In this document: piece after piece, positions 1 to 8,863 of the stretch
Numbering within the stretch: position 1 is the first letter of the stretch
Layout: each line of letters starts with the position of its first letter
NCBI RefSeq assembly: GCF_030580865.1
Contig: NZ_JAUQSY010000026.1
Coordinates: forward strand, 1-47,198
DNA from: Hymenobacter aranciens
GTDB lineage: Bacteria; Bacteroidota; Bacteroidia; Cytophagales; Hymenobacteraceae
Reading direction: 5' to 3'
Length of the DNA stretch: 47,198 nt
Made by a program: the position numbers and the translations under genes
Notes under the pieces: model-generated
What the model saw: only the letters and a program-made list of their open reading frames with translations
Told to the model about the DNA's origin: nothing
Databases searched by the model: none

Positions 1-6
1 GCGGCT

Positions 7-1347
7 CTACTCCTTCAGCAGCGCGTCCACGGTCCGCTCAAACTCCGCCGTCTCCTCCTGATAGTACTTCCCCGTGCCCGGCCCCGAAAACCCAGTATGC
101 ACCTTCCGCACGTTACCCTTCTTATCCAGAAAAATCGTGGTCGGAAACGCCAGCACACCCTTTAGCTGCGGCAAGGATTTACTCGCCTCCGCCGCCGAAG
201 CCTGCCCCGCCACCGCCACGTCGTAGCCCACCTTCAGCCGCTCGCGCATCCGCCGCAGCTTCTCCGAAGCCTTCGCCACGTCGGGTGTGCGCTCGTAGCC
301 CAGCCCGATGATTTCGACGCCGCGCTGTTTGTTCTTTTCGTACCACGGGGCCAGAAAGTTGGTTTCGTCCATGCAGTTGGGGCACCACGAGCCCAGCACC
401 TGCACCACCACCACCTTGCCCTTATACTTCGGGTCGGCAGGGGAGATGCTGCCGCCCTCGAAGATGCTGGGGAACTTGAAGTCGAGCCGCGTCTGCCCGG
501 GCTTGAGGCCGGTGAGGGTGTTGGCGTCGGGCAGTTTGGCGTTGGAGTCGGGCACGGCCGTCCAGGTTTCGTGGCCCGATTTGCCGGCGTAGAAGTCGCC
601 GAACAAGGTATTCGGAGCATATTCCTTCGTAATGTCGATGGGCTCCTTCGGCCCGTTGTGGGCCGTGAACAGAAAAGCGTGGCTGCCGTCGAAGGTCGAC
701 AGCTTAAGCGTGTTGCCATCAACCTGACCAGCCAGGTAGCGGTAGTCGCCGGTGGTGGTCAGAAACGTGCCGGTTACGTCATTGCCGGTTTGCTCAAAGA
801 CCCCCACGGCCGGGTAGCTGTCGCCGTCGTCGCCCTTAAATGTGACATTCCACGTGCCGTCGAACGAGGTAGGCTTGGCCGCCGAAACGGCAAATAATTT
901 CTCCTCCCCCCGCGTAGCCGTGAACGGTACCCGGTAGGGCTCTTTGCCATCATACTTCACCCAGGTGCCTTTCATCTTTCCGGCGCCGTCGGCGCGCACC
1001 ACCAGCGCCGCATCGAATACGCCCAACCGAATAGTGGTCGAGTCGCCGGCGGTCGTGATTTCATCGAGCTTGAGCCGCTCCGCCCCGTTCCGCAGCGTAA
1101 CGGTGGGCTTTTGGCCGTTGTCGAGGGTATTTACCTCAAACAGAAACGGGATTTCCTGGCCCTGAGCCGTGAGCACCCCACGCCAGATGCCCGGCTTCAG
1201 GCCCGGGGGCAGGCCGCTGGCGTCGGGCTCGGACAGTAGCTCCCGATTGCTGGAAGAGCCAGTAGTAGAAGAACCATCGGAGGAGCAGCCCGCCAGGCTA
1301 AGGCCCAGCGCAGCCGCCGCCAGCGAGGTAGAAAAACGCAAAATCAT
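7..1347 (-). CDS. TlpA-like thioredoxin-fold lipoprotein
   Basis: Predicted periplasm-facing lipoprotein with a C-terminal thioredoxin-like domain of the TlpA/ResA kind, which reduces or exchanges disulfides in exported proteins. The ATG at 1347 is preferred; the frame can be opened further upstream only by a GTG. From this start the signal peptide ends in a lipobox LAGC with lipidated Cys21. A beta-rich N-terminal half (about residues 45-270) has no motif I recognise. The redox motif WCPNC (Cys322/Cys325) follows strand VVVVQV, and the cis-proline loop is FPTTIF. The spacing is that of TlpA-family proteins, but the long N-terminal domain makes it about three times a bare TlpA. The fold call is secure; the client is unknown. 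It is divergent from aconitase across 182 bp. Confidence 0.88.
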   Translation of the reverse strand: MILRFSTSLAAAALGLSLAGCSSDGSSTTGSSSNRELLSEPDASGLPPGLKPGIWRGVLTAQGQEIPFLFEVNTLDNGQKPTVTLRNGAERLKLDEITTAGDSTTIRLGVFDAALVVRADGAGKMKGTWVKYDGKEPYRVPFTATRGEEKLFAVSAAKPTSFDGTWNVTFKGDDGDSYPAVGVFEQTGNDVTGTFLTTTGDYRYLAGQVDGNTLKLSTFDGSHAFLFTAHNGPKEPIDITKEYAPNTLFGDFYAGKSGHETWTAVPDSNAKLPDANTLTGLKPGQTRLDFKFPSIFEGGSISPADPKYKGKVVVVQVLGSWCPNCMDETNFLAPWYEKNKQRGVEIIGLGYERTPDVAKASEKLRRMRERLKVGYDVAVAGQASAAEASKSLPQLKGVLAFPTTIFLDKKGNVRKVHTGFSGPGTGKYYQEETAEFERTVDALLKE

Positions 1348-1491
1348 AGGACGCACGAAAAGAATTGAGAACCCCCAAACCAGTTCCTTAGTAAATAGGT
1401 TACAAGAGGTGGCCGCGCGCGCACCCCTCCGATTAATGTCATCTTAATCGAAGATGCACGTTTCGGCTAGGTTTCAACTTTCCCGGAGTGC

Positions 1492-1499
1492 TACATTTG
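1492..1499 (+). promoter_or_regulatory. Bacteroidota -7 promoter box upstream of aconitase
   Basis: TACATTTG matches the Bacteroidota -7 consensus TAnnTTTG exactly and lies about 30 bp upstream of the chosen aconitase ATG. No clear -33 TTTG was seen 19-21 bp upstream. Confidence 0.6.
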
Positions 1500-1529
1500 C
1501 ACCCAATTACCCTCATTACTCAATCTCCT

Positions 1530-3821
1530 ATGGCTTTCGACCTGGAAATGATACGTGCCGTGTACGCTGGCATGGGCTCCCGCATCGAGGCAGCCCGCAC
1601 CGCAGTGGGCCGTCCGCTTACCCTCACCGAAAAAATCCTCTACGCCCACCTCTACGGCGGCGCAGTGGGCCAAGCGTATGAGCGCGGCGTTTCCTACGTC
1701 GATTTCGCCCCCGACCGCGTGGCCATGCAGGATGCTACCGCCCAGATGGCCCTGCTCCAGTTCATGCAGGCTGGCAAGCCCACGGCCGCCGTGCCCAGCA
1801 CCGTGCACTGCGACCACCTCATCCAGGCCAAGGACGGTGCTACCGAAGACCTCGCCGAGGCCAACGCCGAAAACCGCGAAGTGTATGACTTCCTGGCTTC
1901 GGTGTCGAACAAATACGGCATCGGCTTCTGGAAGCCGGGCGCCGGTATCATCCACCAGGTGGTGCTCGAAAACTACGCCTTCCCCGGCGGCATGATGATT
2001 GGCACCGACTCGCACACCCCCAACGCGGGCGGCCTGGGCATGGTGGCCATCGGCGTTGGTGGGGCCGATGCGGTGGACGTGATGGCCGGCATGGCCTGGG
2101 AGCTGAAGTTCCCGAAAGTCATCGGCGTGAAGCTGACTGGCAAAATGAGCGGCTGGACCTCGGCCAAAGACGTAATCCTGAAAGTAGCCGGCATCCTGAC
2201 CGTGAAGGGCGGCACTGGCGCCATCGTGGAGTACTTCGGCGAAGGCGCCGAAAGCCTGAGCTGCACCGGCAAAGGCACCATCTGCAACATGGGCGCCGAA
2301 ATCGGGGCCACCACCTCGGTATTCGCCTACGACGAGAAGATGGGCGACTACCTGCGCGGCACCGGCCGCGCCGAAATCGCTGAGGCGGCCGCCGCCATCG
2401 CCCAGCACCTGCGGGCCGATGAAGAAGTGTACACCCAGCCCGAGCGCTACTACGACCAGCTCATCGAAATCAACCTCAACGAACTGGAGCCCTACGTAAA
2501 CGGCCCCTTCACCCCGGACGCCGCCTGGCCCATCTCGCAGTTTGCCGCCGCCGTGAAAGAGCACGGCTGGCCCGAGAAGCTGGAAGTCGGCCTCATCGGC
2601 TCCTGCACCAACTCGAGCTACGAGGACATTACCCGCGCCGCCTCCATCGCCGCCCAGGCCGTGGACAAGGGCCTGAACGTGGCCGCCGAGTTCACCATCA
2701 CGCCCGGCTCGGAGCTGGTGCGCTACACCGTGCAGCGCGACGGCCTGCTCGACACCTTCGCCGAAATGGGCGGTGTGGTGCTGGCTAACGCTTGCGGCCC
2801 CTGCATCGGCCAGTGGGCCCGCCATACCGACGACCCCAAGCGCCGCAACTCCATCATCACGAGCTTCAACCGCAACTTCGCCAAGCGCAACGACGGCAAC
2901 CCCAACACCCACGCCTTCGTGGCCTCGCCCGAAATCGTGACGGCCTTCGCCATCGCCGGCGACCTCACCTTCAACCCCCTCACCGACACCCTGCCCGGCA
3001 AAAACGGCCCCGTGAAGCTCGACGAGCCCGTGGGCGTGGAGATGCCCCCCCAAGGTTTCGCCGTAGAGGATGCCGGCTTCCAGGCCCCCGCCGCCGATGG
3101 CTCGGGCGTTCAGGTGCTGGTAAACCCCGCTTCCGACCGCCTGCAGCTGCTCGAAGCCTTCAAACCCTGGGAAGGCACCGACCTGAAAGGTCTGCGTCTG
3201 CTCATCAAGGCCCAAGGCAAGTGCACCACCGACCACATCTCGATGGCCGGCCCCTGGCTGAAATACCGCGGCCACTTGGACAACATCTCCAACAACATGC
3301 TCATCGGGGCCACCAACGCCTTCAACGGCGAGGCCAACAAGGTGCGCGACTTCGCCACCCAAGGCGAGGGCTACGACACCGTGCCCCAGACGGCCCGCAA
3401 CTACAAGGCCATGGGCATCGGCACGGTGGTAGTAGGCGATGAAAACTACGGCGAAGGCTCCTCGCGCGAGCACGCCGCCATGGAGCCCCGTCACCTCGGC
3501 GTGCGCGCCGTGATTGTGAAGAGCTTCGCCCGCATCCACGAAACCAACCTCAAGAAGCAGGGCATGCTCGGCCTCACCTTCGCCAACAAGGCCGACTACG
3601 ACCTCATCGAGGAAGGCGACACCATCGACATCCTGGGCCTCGACACCTTCCAGCCCGGCAAGCCCCTGGAAGCCCGCCTGCACCACGCCGACGGCGACAC
3701 CGACTTGATTACGTTGAATCACACCTACAACGAAGGCCAAATCGAGTGGTTCAAGGCCGGCTCGGCGCTGAACCTGATTCGTTTGAAGGAGAGCGGCGGC
3801 GCGCAACTGTCGCAGAAATAG
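1530..3821 (+). CDS. Aconitate hydratase, mitochondrial type
   Basis: Aconitase interconverting citrate and isocitrate in the TCA cycle; cytoplasmic [4Fe-4S] enzyme of 763 aa. The start at 1530 (MAFDLEMI) is chosen because it follows the promoter box and matches the N-terminal length of the family; the 14 residues upstream are not conserved-looking. Cluster cysteines are visible as one in SCTNSSYED and two in ACGPCIGQW. The substrate-binding swivel domain carries GEGSSREHAAMEPR near the C-terminus. The sequence resembles mitochondrial (ACO2-like) rather than AcnB enzymes, as is usual in Bacteroidota. It appears monocistronic and ends at a strong hairpin. Confidence 0.97.
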   Translation: MAFDLEMIRAVYAGMGSRIEAARTAVGRPLTLTEKILYAHLYGGAVGQAYERGVSYVDFAPDRVAMQDATAQMALLQFMQAGKPTAAVPSTVHCDHLIQAKDGATEDLAEANAENREVYDFLASVSNKYGIGFWKPGAGIIHQVVLENYAFPGGMMIGTDSHTPNAGGLGMVAIGVGGADAVDVMAGMAWELKFPKVIGVKLTGKMSGWTSAKDVILKVAGILTVKGGTGAIVEYFGEGAESLSCTGKGTICNMGAEIGATTSVFAYDEKMGDYLRGTGRAEIAEAAAAIAQHLRADEEVYTQPERYYDQLIEINLNELEPYVNGPFTPDAAWPISQFAAAVKEHGWPEKLEVGLIGSCTNSSYEDITRAASIAAQAVDKGLNVAAEFTITPGSELVRYTVQRDGLLDTFAEMGGVVLANACGPCIGQWARHTDDPKRRNSIITSFNRNFAKRNDGNPNTHAFVASPEIVTAFAIAGDLTFNPLTDTLPGKNGPVKLDEPVGVEMPPQGFAVEDAGFQAPAADGSGVQVLVNPASDRLQLLEAFKPWEGTDLKGLRLLIKAQGKCTTDHISMAGPWLKYRGHLDNISNNMLIGATNAFNGEANKVRDFATQGEGYDTVPQTARNYKAMGIGTVVVGDENYGEGSSREHAAMEPRHLGVRAVIVKSFARIHETNLKKQGMLGLTFANKADYDLIEEGDTIDILGLDTFQPGKPLEARLHHADGDTDLITLNHTYNEGQIEWFKAGSALNLIRLKESGGAQLSQK

Positions 3822-3838
3822 AGTTTGAATAACTGCTG

Positions 3839-3874
3839 AAACGGCCGCCTTGGAGGAATCTGAGGCGGCCGTTT
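3839..3874 (+). terminator. Hairpin terminator after aconitase
   Basis: Perfect 12-bp stem AAACGGCCGCCT / AGGCGGCCGTTT with a 12-nt loop, starting 17 bp after the aconitase stop and followed by a T-rich stretch. Confidence 0.8.
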
Positions 3875-3904
3875 CTGTTTGTATAATTATGATTTACTTG
3901 CAGC

Positions 3905-4393
3905 ATGAAAACCCCTGCTACTGCCCGATTCGCTACGCTGTTGCTGCTAGCCACCGCTTGTACCAATAACACTACCAGCGACCCGGAACCGGTGCGCGGA
4001 ATGCACTGGACGGAAAACGGCAGCACGATAACTGCTTACCGGACCATGGCAGCCTACTATAATAACGGCGCAAGGAATATGTATGTGGTTGGCCTTATGA
4101 CTACTGGCGCAGATACAAATTCGGTGCAACTCACGGTTCCCCGCCACACGGGCACCTTTGTGCTGGATTCCTCTAATCAGGAATTTGTGGAGACGCTGAG
4201 TTGGGTAAATAACCGTATTGGGCGCATGCGGGCCACTTATTATGGCGGTTCAGGCCGTATCATCGTCAGCCATTACGATTCCTCCGGTACGGCTGGGGCT
4301 TCCCGCATTGCAGGTACGTTTGAGTTTGTAGCAAAGGGAAGTGACGGCTCCCATCAAACCGTTCGTGATGGCTGGTTTGATGTAAATTATTAA
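3905..4393 (+). CDS. Small predicted lipoprotein, unknown function
   Basis: 162-aa protein with a signal sequence ending in LLLATAC, a plausible lipobox with lipidated Cys about 19 residues in. The mature part is rich in Thr, Ser, Tyr and Gly and looks like a small all-beta domain; I recognise no family. The gene is visibly more AT-rich than its neighbours and stands alone after the aconitase terminator, so it may be a recent arrival. A weak -7-like element (TTTACTTG) lies just upstream. Confidence is for being a real gene; the function is unknown. Confidence 0.7.
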   Translation: MKTPATARFATLLLLATACTNNTTSDPEPVRGMHWTENGSTITAYRTMAAYYNNGARNMYVVGLMTTGADTNSVQLTVPRHTGTFVLDSSNQEFVETLSWVNNRIGRMRATYYGGSGRIIVSHYDSSGTAGASRIAGTFEFVAKGSDGSHQTVRDGWFDVNY

Positions 4394-4443
4394 GCGTTAC
4401 AAAATCCCATCGACCAAGCTGGTTTTTATTCAATCTTTTACTA

Positions 4444-4839
4444 ATGACTCAAAAACCTTCCGCCGCCTTCATCGCCGCCTCTTGGGTGGCCCTGCTGGCG
4501 GGCGTCGCCGCCTACATCATCGGCCTCTGGAATGCCCAGATGCCGCTCAATGAGAAGGGTTACTACTTCACGGTGCTCATGTACGGGCTGTTTGCGGCCA
4601 TCTCGGTGCAGAAAAGCGTGCGCGACCAGCAGGAAGGCATCCCGGTAACGAATATTTACTACGGGCTGAGCTGGTTTTCGACCTTGCTAGCCGTGGGGCT
4701 GCTGGCGGTGGGCCTGTGGAATGCCACACTGCTGCTGAGCGAGAAGGGTTTCTACGTGATGGCCTTTATGCTGGCGCTGTTCGGCGCCATTGCGGTGCAG
4801 AAGAACACCCGCGACAGCCAGCAGAGCCCGCCTGCATAA
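4444..4839 (+). CDS. YiaA/YiaB two-helix domain inner-membrane protein
   Basis: 131-aa protein with four predicted membrane helices arranged as a tandem duplication. Each half has two helices joined by a short NEKGYYF or SEKGFYV loop and ends in AISVQKSVRD or AIAVQKNTRD. This is the pattern of the yiaA/B two-helix domain family. The function is not established in the family. It is followed by 325 bp of repeat-rich intergenic DNA. Confidence 0.85.
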   Translation: MTQKPSAAFIAASWVALLAGVAAYIIGLWNAQMPLNEKGYYFTVLMYGLFAAISVQKSVRDQQEGIPVTNIYYGLSWFSTLLAVGLLAVGLWNATLLLSEKGFYVMAFMLALFGAIAVQKNTRDSQQSPPA

Positions 4840-4892
4840 CCCCCCGCAACTCCACAAGCGCAGAAATTTTCCCTTCCGGGCTTGTGGAGCTC

Positions 4893-5013
4893 CCAGTAGC
4901 TGTGCCGGCATTCCCTTCCACGCTTGTGGGAGCTCCACAAGCCATGCCGGAATTCCCCTCCGGCCTTGTGGAGCTCCCACAAGCGTGGAAGGGAATGTCG
5001 GCACAGCTACTGG
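4893..5013. repeat. Long inverted repeat, 49-nt arms
   Basis: Arms 4893-4941 and 4965-5013 are reverse complements at 48 of 49 positions, separated by 23 nt. Each arm contains its own small palindrome, CTTGTGGGAGCTCCACAAG or close to it. A shorter copy of the same unit flanks it (CTCCACAAG at 4850-4858 pairing with CTTGTGGAG at 4881-4889). The whole 4840-5164 gap contains no gene that I can support; it holds this element and, at its end, the sdpR promoter region. Confidence 0.95.
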
Positions 5014-5152
5014 ACCTTCCAGTAGCTTTCTGTATTTGCCAACAGGCCATTCCGACCACCGAAATGGCCTTTTTACGGGTACAAATGGGGGCGTGGCGCA
5101 GCGGGAAAAACGTCGGGCAGCGCAGTAATTAGACATTCGTCGAAATAGTCCG

Positions 5153-5160
5153 TATACTTG
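5153..5160 (+). promoter_or_regulatory. Probable -7 box of the sdpR-sdpI operon
   Basis: TATACTTG differs from TAnnTTTG at one position and ends 4 bp before the GTG start of the regulator, implying little or no leader. Just upstream is TTCGTCGAA (5137-5145), a 9-bp odd palindrome that could be an autoregulatory operator. Confidence 0.45.
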
Positions 5161-5164
5161 CATC

Positions 5165-5419
5165 GTGAACGCCCTTTTTAAAGCCCTGAACGACCCTACG
5201 CGCCGCGCCATCCTGGAGGCCTTGCGCGCGGGGCCGCGCACGGCGGGCGAAATCGCGGAGCAGTTTCAGTTCTCGAAGCCCACCATCAGCCACCACCTCG
5301 ACCTGCTACGGCAGGCCGACCTGGTGACGAGCAGTAAGCAAGGCCTGTTCGTTACCTACACCCTCAATACCACGGTGCTGGATGAGCTACTGGGCTGGCT
5401 GCTGCAGTTCAAACCCTGA
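5165..5419 (+). CDS. ArsR-family repressor, SdpR-like
   Basis: 84-aa winged-helix DNA-binding protein starting at GTG: it opens NALFKALNDPTRRAILEAL and contains the recognition helix region FSKPTISHHLDLLRQADLV. This is the classic ArsR/SdpR layout, without metal-binding cysteines. The next gene, 18 bp downstream, is SdpI-like. In Bacillus the SdpR repressor is kept at the membrane by SdpI when toxin is bound, and the gene order here suggests the same regulator-membrane protein logic. No SdpC toxin gene is visible. No alternative ATG gives a full domain. Confidence 0.9.
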   Translation: MNALFKALNDPTRRAILEALRAGPRTAGEIAEQFQFSKPTISHHLDLLRQADLVTSSKQGLFVTYTLNTTVLDELLGWLLQFKP

Positions 5420-5437
5420 CTTTTTTCCTGGTTTGTT

Positions 5438-6094
5438 ATGAAAAGTTCTTTCTCGCTGTGGCAGGGGCTGACGCTGCTGGCCCTGCTATTGCCCACCGCC
5501 TACCTGCTCTGGGCCTGGCCCGCGCTGCCCGATGCCATTCCCTCCCACTTTGGCCCCGATGGCATCGACGGCTACATGCCCCGCGATGAAGCCTGGGTGC
5601 TAACGACGGCTATGCCGCTGGGCGTGTACTTATTGTTGCTGTTTCTGCCGCGCTTTGACCCGCGTCGCCGGGTAGCGGCCGACAGCCGGAGCTACCACAA
5701 AATGGGTTTGCTGCTGGTGGGCAGCATCGGGGCACTGGCGTGCTATTCCATTTACCTGGCCCTGCACCCGGGTATGCAGCCCGGGCGGGGGATGAACGTG
5801 GGTATGGCGCTGTTTTTCGTGGCCTTGGGCAATTACCTCACCACCGTGCCGCCCAACTACTTTATGGGTGTACGCACACCCTGGGCCCTGGAGAGTGACC
5901 TGGTGTGGACAAAAACGCACCGGCTGACGGGACGGGTGTTTTTTGGTGGAGGGATGGTGGCAGCGATGGTTGGTTTGTTCGCACCGGTAAGCTGGTTTAT
6001 GCCGGTTTTTATGGGGCTGGTGCTGGGAGGGGCGGTGCTGGCGTACGGGTACTCGTACTGGGTATATCGGCAAGTAGCACAGGCTTCTGCGTAA
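5438..6094 (+). CDS. SdpI-family membrane protein with DUF1648 domain
   Basis: 218-aa integral membrane protein with about six hydrophobic helices. The N-terminal segment (LPDAIPSHFGPDGIDGYM) is the DUF1648 signature, and the C-terminal half with NYLTTVPPNYFMGVRTPW is the SdpI domain, including the conserved N-FxGIRTPW-like motif. SdpI gives immunity to the Sdp toxin in Bacillus; in other phyla its partner toxin is usually unknown. It is cotranscribed with the ArsR-type gene before it. It converges on the delta-60 repeat gene, with no obvious terminator between them. Confidence 0.9.
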   Translation: MKSSFSLWQGLTLLALLLPTAYLLWAWPALPDAIPSHFGPDGIDGYMPRDEAWVLTTAMPLGVYLLLLFLPRFDPRRRVAADSRSYHKMGLLLVGSIGALACYSIYLALHPGMQPGRGMNVGMALFFVALGNYLTTVPPNYFMGVRTPWALESDLVWTKTHRLTGRVFFGGGMVAAMVGLFAPVSWFMPVFMGLVLGGAVLAYGYSYWVYRQVAQASA

Positions 6095-6152
6095 GGGTAC
6101 AAGTATTTTCCTGGCTATCCGCACGAACCCGTTGGGATAATAACTGGGTGTT

Positions 6153-8741
6153 CTATTGTGTGATAGTGATACGCTGGCGTTGCGGGCCTTGCGTTGTGGT
6201 AGCTTGCAGCACATACATGCCTGCAGCTACGCCGTCCAGCGAAAGCTGTACCTCGCTGCGATGGGCCGGTAGCGTGAAGCGGCGCACTACACGGCCCTGC
6301 ACATCGAGCAAGGTGGCGAGCTGAGCAACAGGCAGGCTGGTGGTCAGGCGCAACGTCAACTGCTGCCGGGTAGGGTTCGGGAAAACGTCCAGCGCTGGGG
6401 CGGCCATCAGGGCCGGGCGAGTAGCCAGCAGAGTATTTGTCAGCCGGGCCAGGCCGATGCGCTGCTGCCCGGCTACTCTGCCAAAGTTGCCGTAAAGCAA
6501 AATCTTGTTATCGCTGGGTTGGAGAAGGTAGCCCAGCACGCCCAGGTCGGTATAGATGGGCTGCGGAACTGCCACTCCCCCGAAGGAAGTATCTACCGAG
6601 CCATCGGCATTGAGCCGGCGCAGCTGCGCGTTGGGCGAATAGCCATTGGTGAAGCCCAAAATGCGGCCGTCGGGCTGTACTAAGGGGCGGTCAAACTCCA
6701 GCGCCGGACTAAATGAGGGGTCGTAGCTACCAGTGGGTAGCAGGCGCAGACAGCCATTGGGGGTAAGCTGACCGTTGAAACTGGTGAGACGGAAAGCTGC
6801 CGTATGGATGCTCGATATAAGAATGTTTCCGTCGATTTGGAGTTGCGCGTTGAAAAAGCCCGTGGGGCCGGCTGCACTCCCCACACTGAAAGTCGGGTCG
6901 GGGCGGCCGTCGGGCAGCAGCTGTATGAGGCTGCTGTGGGCTGCATCTTCCCAGCTAACAAGAACTTCGCCGCTGGGCCGCCGCTGGGCCTTCACATTAT
7001 AAGTGCCAAAGTAAATAGACGCCGTCCAAGGGCGGCTTGGCGTAAAGGCAGCGTCCAGCGAGCCATCGGGCAGCAGGCGAGCCAGGCCATCGCGCGGGCT
7101 GCTATTGACGCTGGTGAAATTGCCGACCAACAGCAAGTCGCCCGTCAGGGTAGGTTGCAGAATTGGCTCGGGCGGCGTTCCGGCTGGAGCAGCGACGGTG
7201 ACTGCGGCAAAGCTGCCATCGACAGCCCCCGTGGGCAGTAACCGGTTGATAACCGTCGAAGCAGTCCCATACGTGATGGCGTAGATGTGGCCAGTGGGCT
7301 GCAAGCTCAGCCGCGAGTAGGTGGGGGGAGCCGTAAAAAGCGGCCCGCCATAGCTGCCGTCGGCATTGACGCGCAGAATGGTAGTGGGAGTAGCTACAGC
7401 ATTGTTGTTGAAGGAGTCGAGGTAGCCCTGCACCAGTAGCTGGCCGTTGGGCAGCGGTGCCAGCGCCGAAATCGTGCCCTTAAACTCGTGTACCTGATTA
7501 TACGTTGCGTCGAGTACGGCAGTGCTGCTGAGGCGGGCCAGCCCGGTGCGTGGGCTGCCGTTGTAGGCCGTAAACCGGCCGCAGGCCAGGTACTGCCCAT
7601 TGGTAATAGGCACCAGGTCCTGCACGTAGCCGCCCGTGGCCCCGGTGCCACTTATGAAGGTAGCATCGAGCACGCCGGTGCTACTGAGGTGGGCAATACT
7701 GCCTACGTTAGTAGTGCCGTAGCGGGTGAAATTGCCCGCCATCAGCAGGCTGCCGTCGGCCTGCAGGCGCAGTTTAGCCACGCCATTGCTGGACGAGCTA
7801 AGTACCATGCGGCCGGTAAACGTCGGGTCAAGGCTGCCGTTGGCTTGCAGGCGAATAGGATTCTGTACATTAGTCCCATTGTAGATGTTAAAATAGCCGC
7901 CCACCAGCACGTTGCCATCGGGCTGCACAACAATGCTGCGCACTATCGAGGAAGTGCCGCTGCCCACGTCAAAGCTGGGGTCGAGGCTGCCATCGGCGTT
8001 CAGGCGCACCAGGTTGTTGGCAGGGGTGCCGGCCACGGTAAAGTTGCCGCCCACCAGGATTTTGCCATTGGGCTGCAGCACAATATCATTCACTACCATC
8101 TGGGTCGTGTTGGTGAAGCCGGCTTGAATGGTGTTGTTCGCATTAAAGCTTGGGTCGATGCGGCCGTCCGACAGCAGTCGGATAATGCCATTAAAGCGCT
8201 GCCCGTTATAAAACTGGTCAGTGGTATAGCCGCCGCCCACCAGGATTTTGCCGTCGGGCTGCACGGCGATACTGCGCACATCGGGCCGGGCCGCAAATGC
8301 CGCGTTGTCGCTCAGGCCCACGCCGCCAACGTTAAACGTCGTGTCAAAGCTGCCGTCTACATTAAGCCGCGCCAGCCCCGAAGCATAGTGTCCGTTGTAA
8401 TACGTCATTGATGAGCAGCCCACCAGCAGCTTGCCGTCGGCCTGCTGGGCCAGCGCAAATACAGTCCCCATGTCGGGGCCGGTACCGGTTTGGGCCATAA
8501 AGGCGAGGTCGACGCTTCCATCGGCCTGCAGCCGACGGACTTTGCTGCTGAGCTGCCCGTCTATCATGTCGTAGCCGCCGCCGGTGACTATTTTCCCATC
8601 TGCCTGCGGCAGCATTGTCCACATAGTGAAGCCCGACGGGCTAGTGAGGCGCGTGGGCGCAAAAGAAGCATCCAGCAGCTGGGCCGTAGCCACAACGACA
8701 CTACTTATGCAAAGCAATAAGGACAGTAAAAAACGGAGCAT
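6153..8741 (-). CDS. Secreted delta-60 repeat protein with T9SS sorting domain
   Basis: 862-aa exported protein. Residues 1-20 are a signal peptide ending VVVATAQ. The body is a run of delta-60 repeats, each with the pattern VQPDGKILVGG ... RLNADGSLDPSFD, recurring from about residue 30 to 770, which suggests a beta-propeller or solenoid. Residues from about 780 form a type IX secretion C-terminal sorting domain (DVFPNPTRQQLTL ... LLDVQGRVV ... GMYVLQ), so the protein should be exported across the outer membrane and attached or released. The ligand is unknown. Expressed alone, with no partner gene nearby. Confidence 0.9.
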   Translation of the reverse strand: MLRFLLSLLLCISSVVVATAQLLDASFAPTRLTSPSGFTMWTMLPQADGKIVTGGGYDMIDGQLSSKVRRLQADGSVDLAFMAQTGTGPDMGTVFALAQQADGKLLVGCSSMTYYNGHYASGLARLNVDGSFDTTFNVGGVGLSDNAAFAARPDVRSIAVQPDGKILVGGGYTTDQFYNGQRFNGIIRLLSDGRIDPSFNANNTIQAGFTNTTQMVVNDIVLQPNGKILVGGNFTVAGTPANNLVRLNADGSLDPSFDVGSGTSSIVRSIVVQPDGNVLVGGYFNIYNGTNVQNPIRLQANGSLDPTFTGRMVLSSSSNGVAKLRLQADGSLLMAGNFTRYGTTNVGSIAHLSSTGVLDATFISGTGATGGYVQDLVPITNGQYLACGRFTAYNGSPRTGLARLSSTAVLDATYNQVHEFKGTISALAPLPNGQLLVQGYLDSFNNNAVATPTTILRVNADGSYGGPLFTAPPTYSRLSLQPTGHIYAITYGTASTVINRLLPTGAVDGSFAAVTVAAPAGTPPEPILQPTLTGDLLLVGNFTSVNSSPRDGLARLLPDGSLDAAFTPSRPWTASIYFGTYNVKAQRRPSGEVLVSWEDAAHSSLIQLLPDGRPDPTFSVGSAAGPTGFFNAQLQIDGNILISSIHTAAFRLTSFNGQLTPNGCLRLLPTGSYDPSFSPALEFDRPLVQPDGRILGFTNGYSPNAQLRRLNADGSVDTSFGGVAVPQPIYTDLGVLGYLLQPSDNKILLYGNFGRVAGQQRIGLARLTNTLLATRPALMAAPALDVFPNPTRQQLTLRLTTSLPVAQLATLLDVQGRVVRRFTLPAHRSEVQLSLDGVAAGMYVLQATTTQGPQRQRITITQ

Positions 8742-8793
8742 GTAATCAGGGTTTTAGCATAACCAGCCGCAAGATATACCCCAATTGGCTGAC

Positions 8794-8833
8794 AGCAAAA
8801 AAACGGCCCCACCGGCAGTATGCCGACGGGGCC
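8794..8833 (-). terminator. Rho-independent terminator of the 84-aa-type gene
   Basis: On the minus strand the stem GGCCCCGTCGGCA / TGCCGGTGGGGCC (one internal mismatch, 3-nt loop) is followed directly by a run of T. It sits 31 bp after the stop of the small gene at 8864. Confidence 0.85.
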
Positions 8834-8863
8834 AATCTGTTTGAAATGAGTAGGGCGGACGCC

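Noticed and set aside
1491..3806. 771-codon open frame antisense to aconitase
   Set aside because: Composition (Gly, Val, His, Ala rich) is that of a frame opened by high GC opposite a strongly conserved gene; no domain pattern.
4840..5164. Short overlapping frames on both strands in the repeat region
   Set aside because: They are translations of the inverted repeat (repeated Leu-Trp-Ser-Ser type text) and have no independent support.
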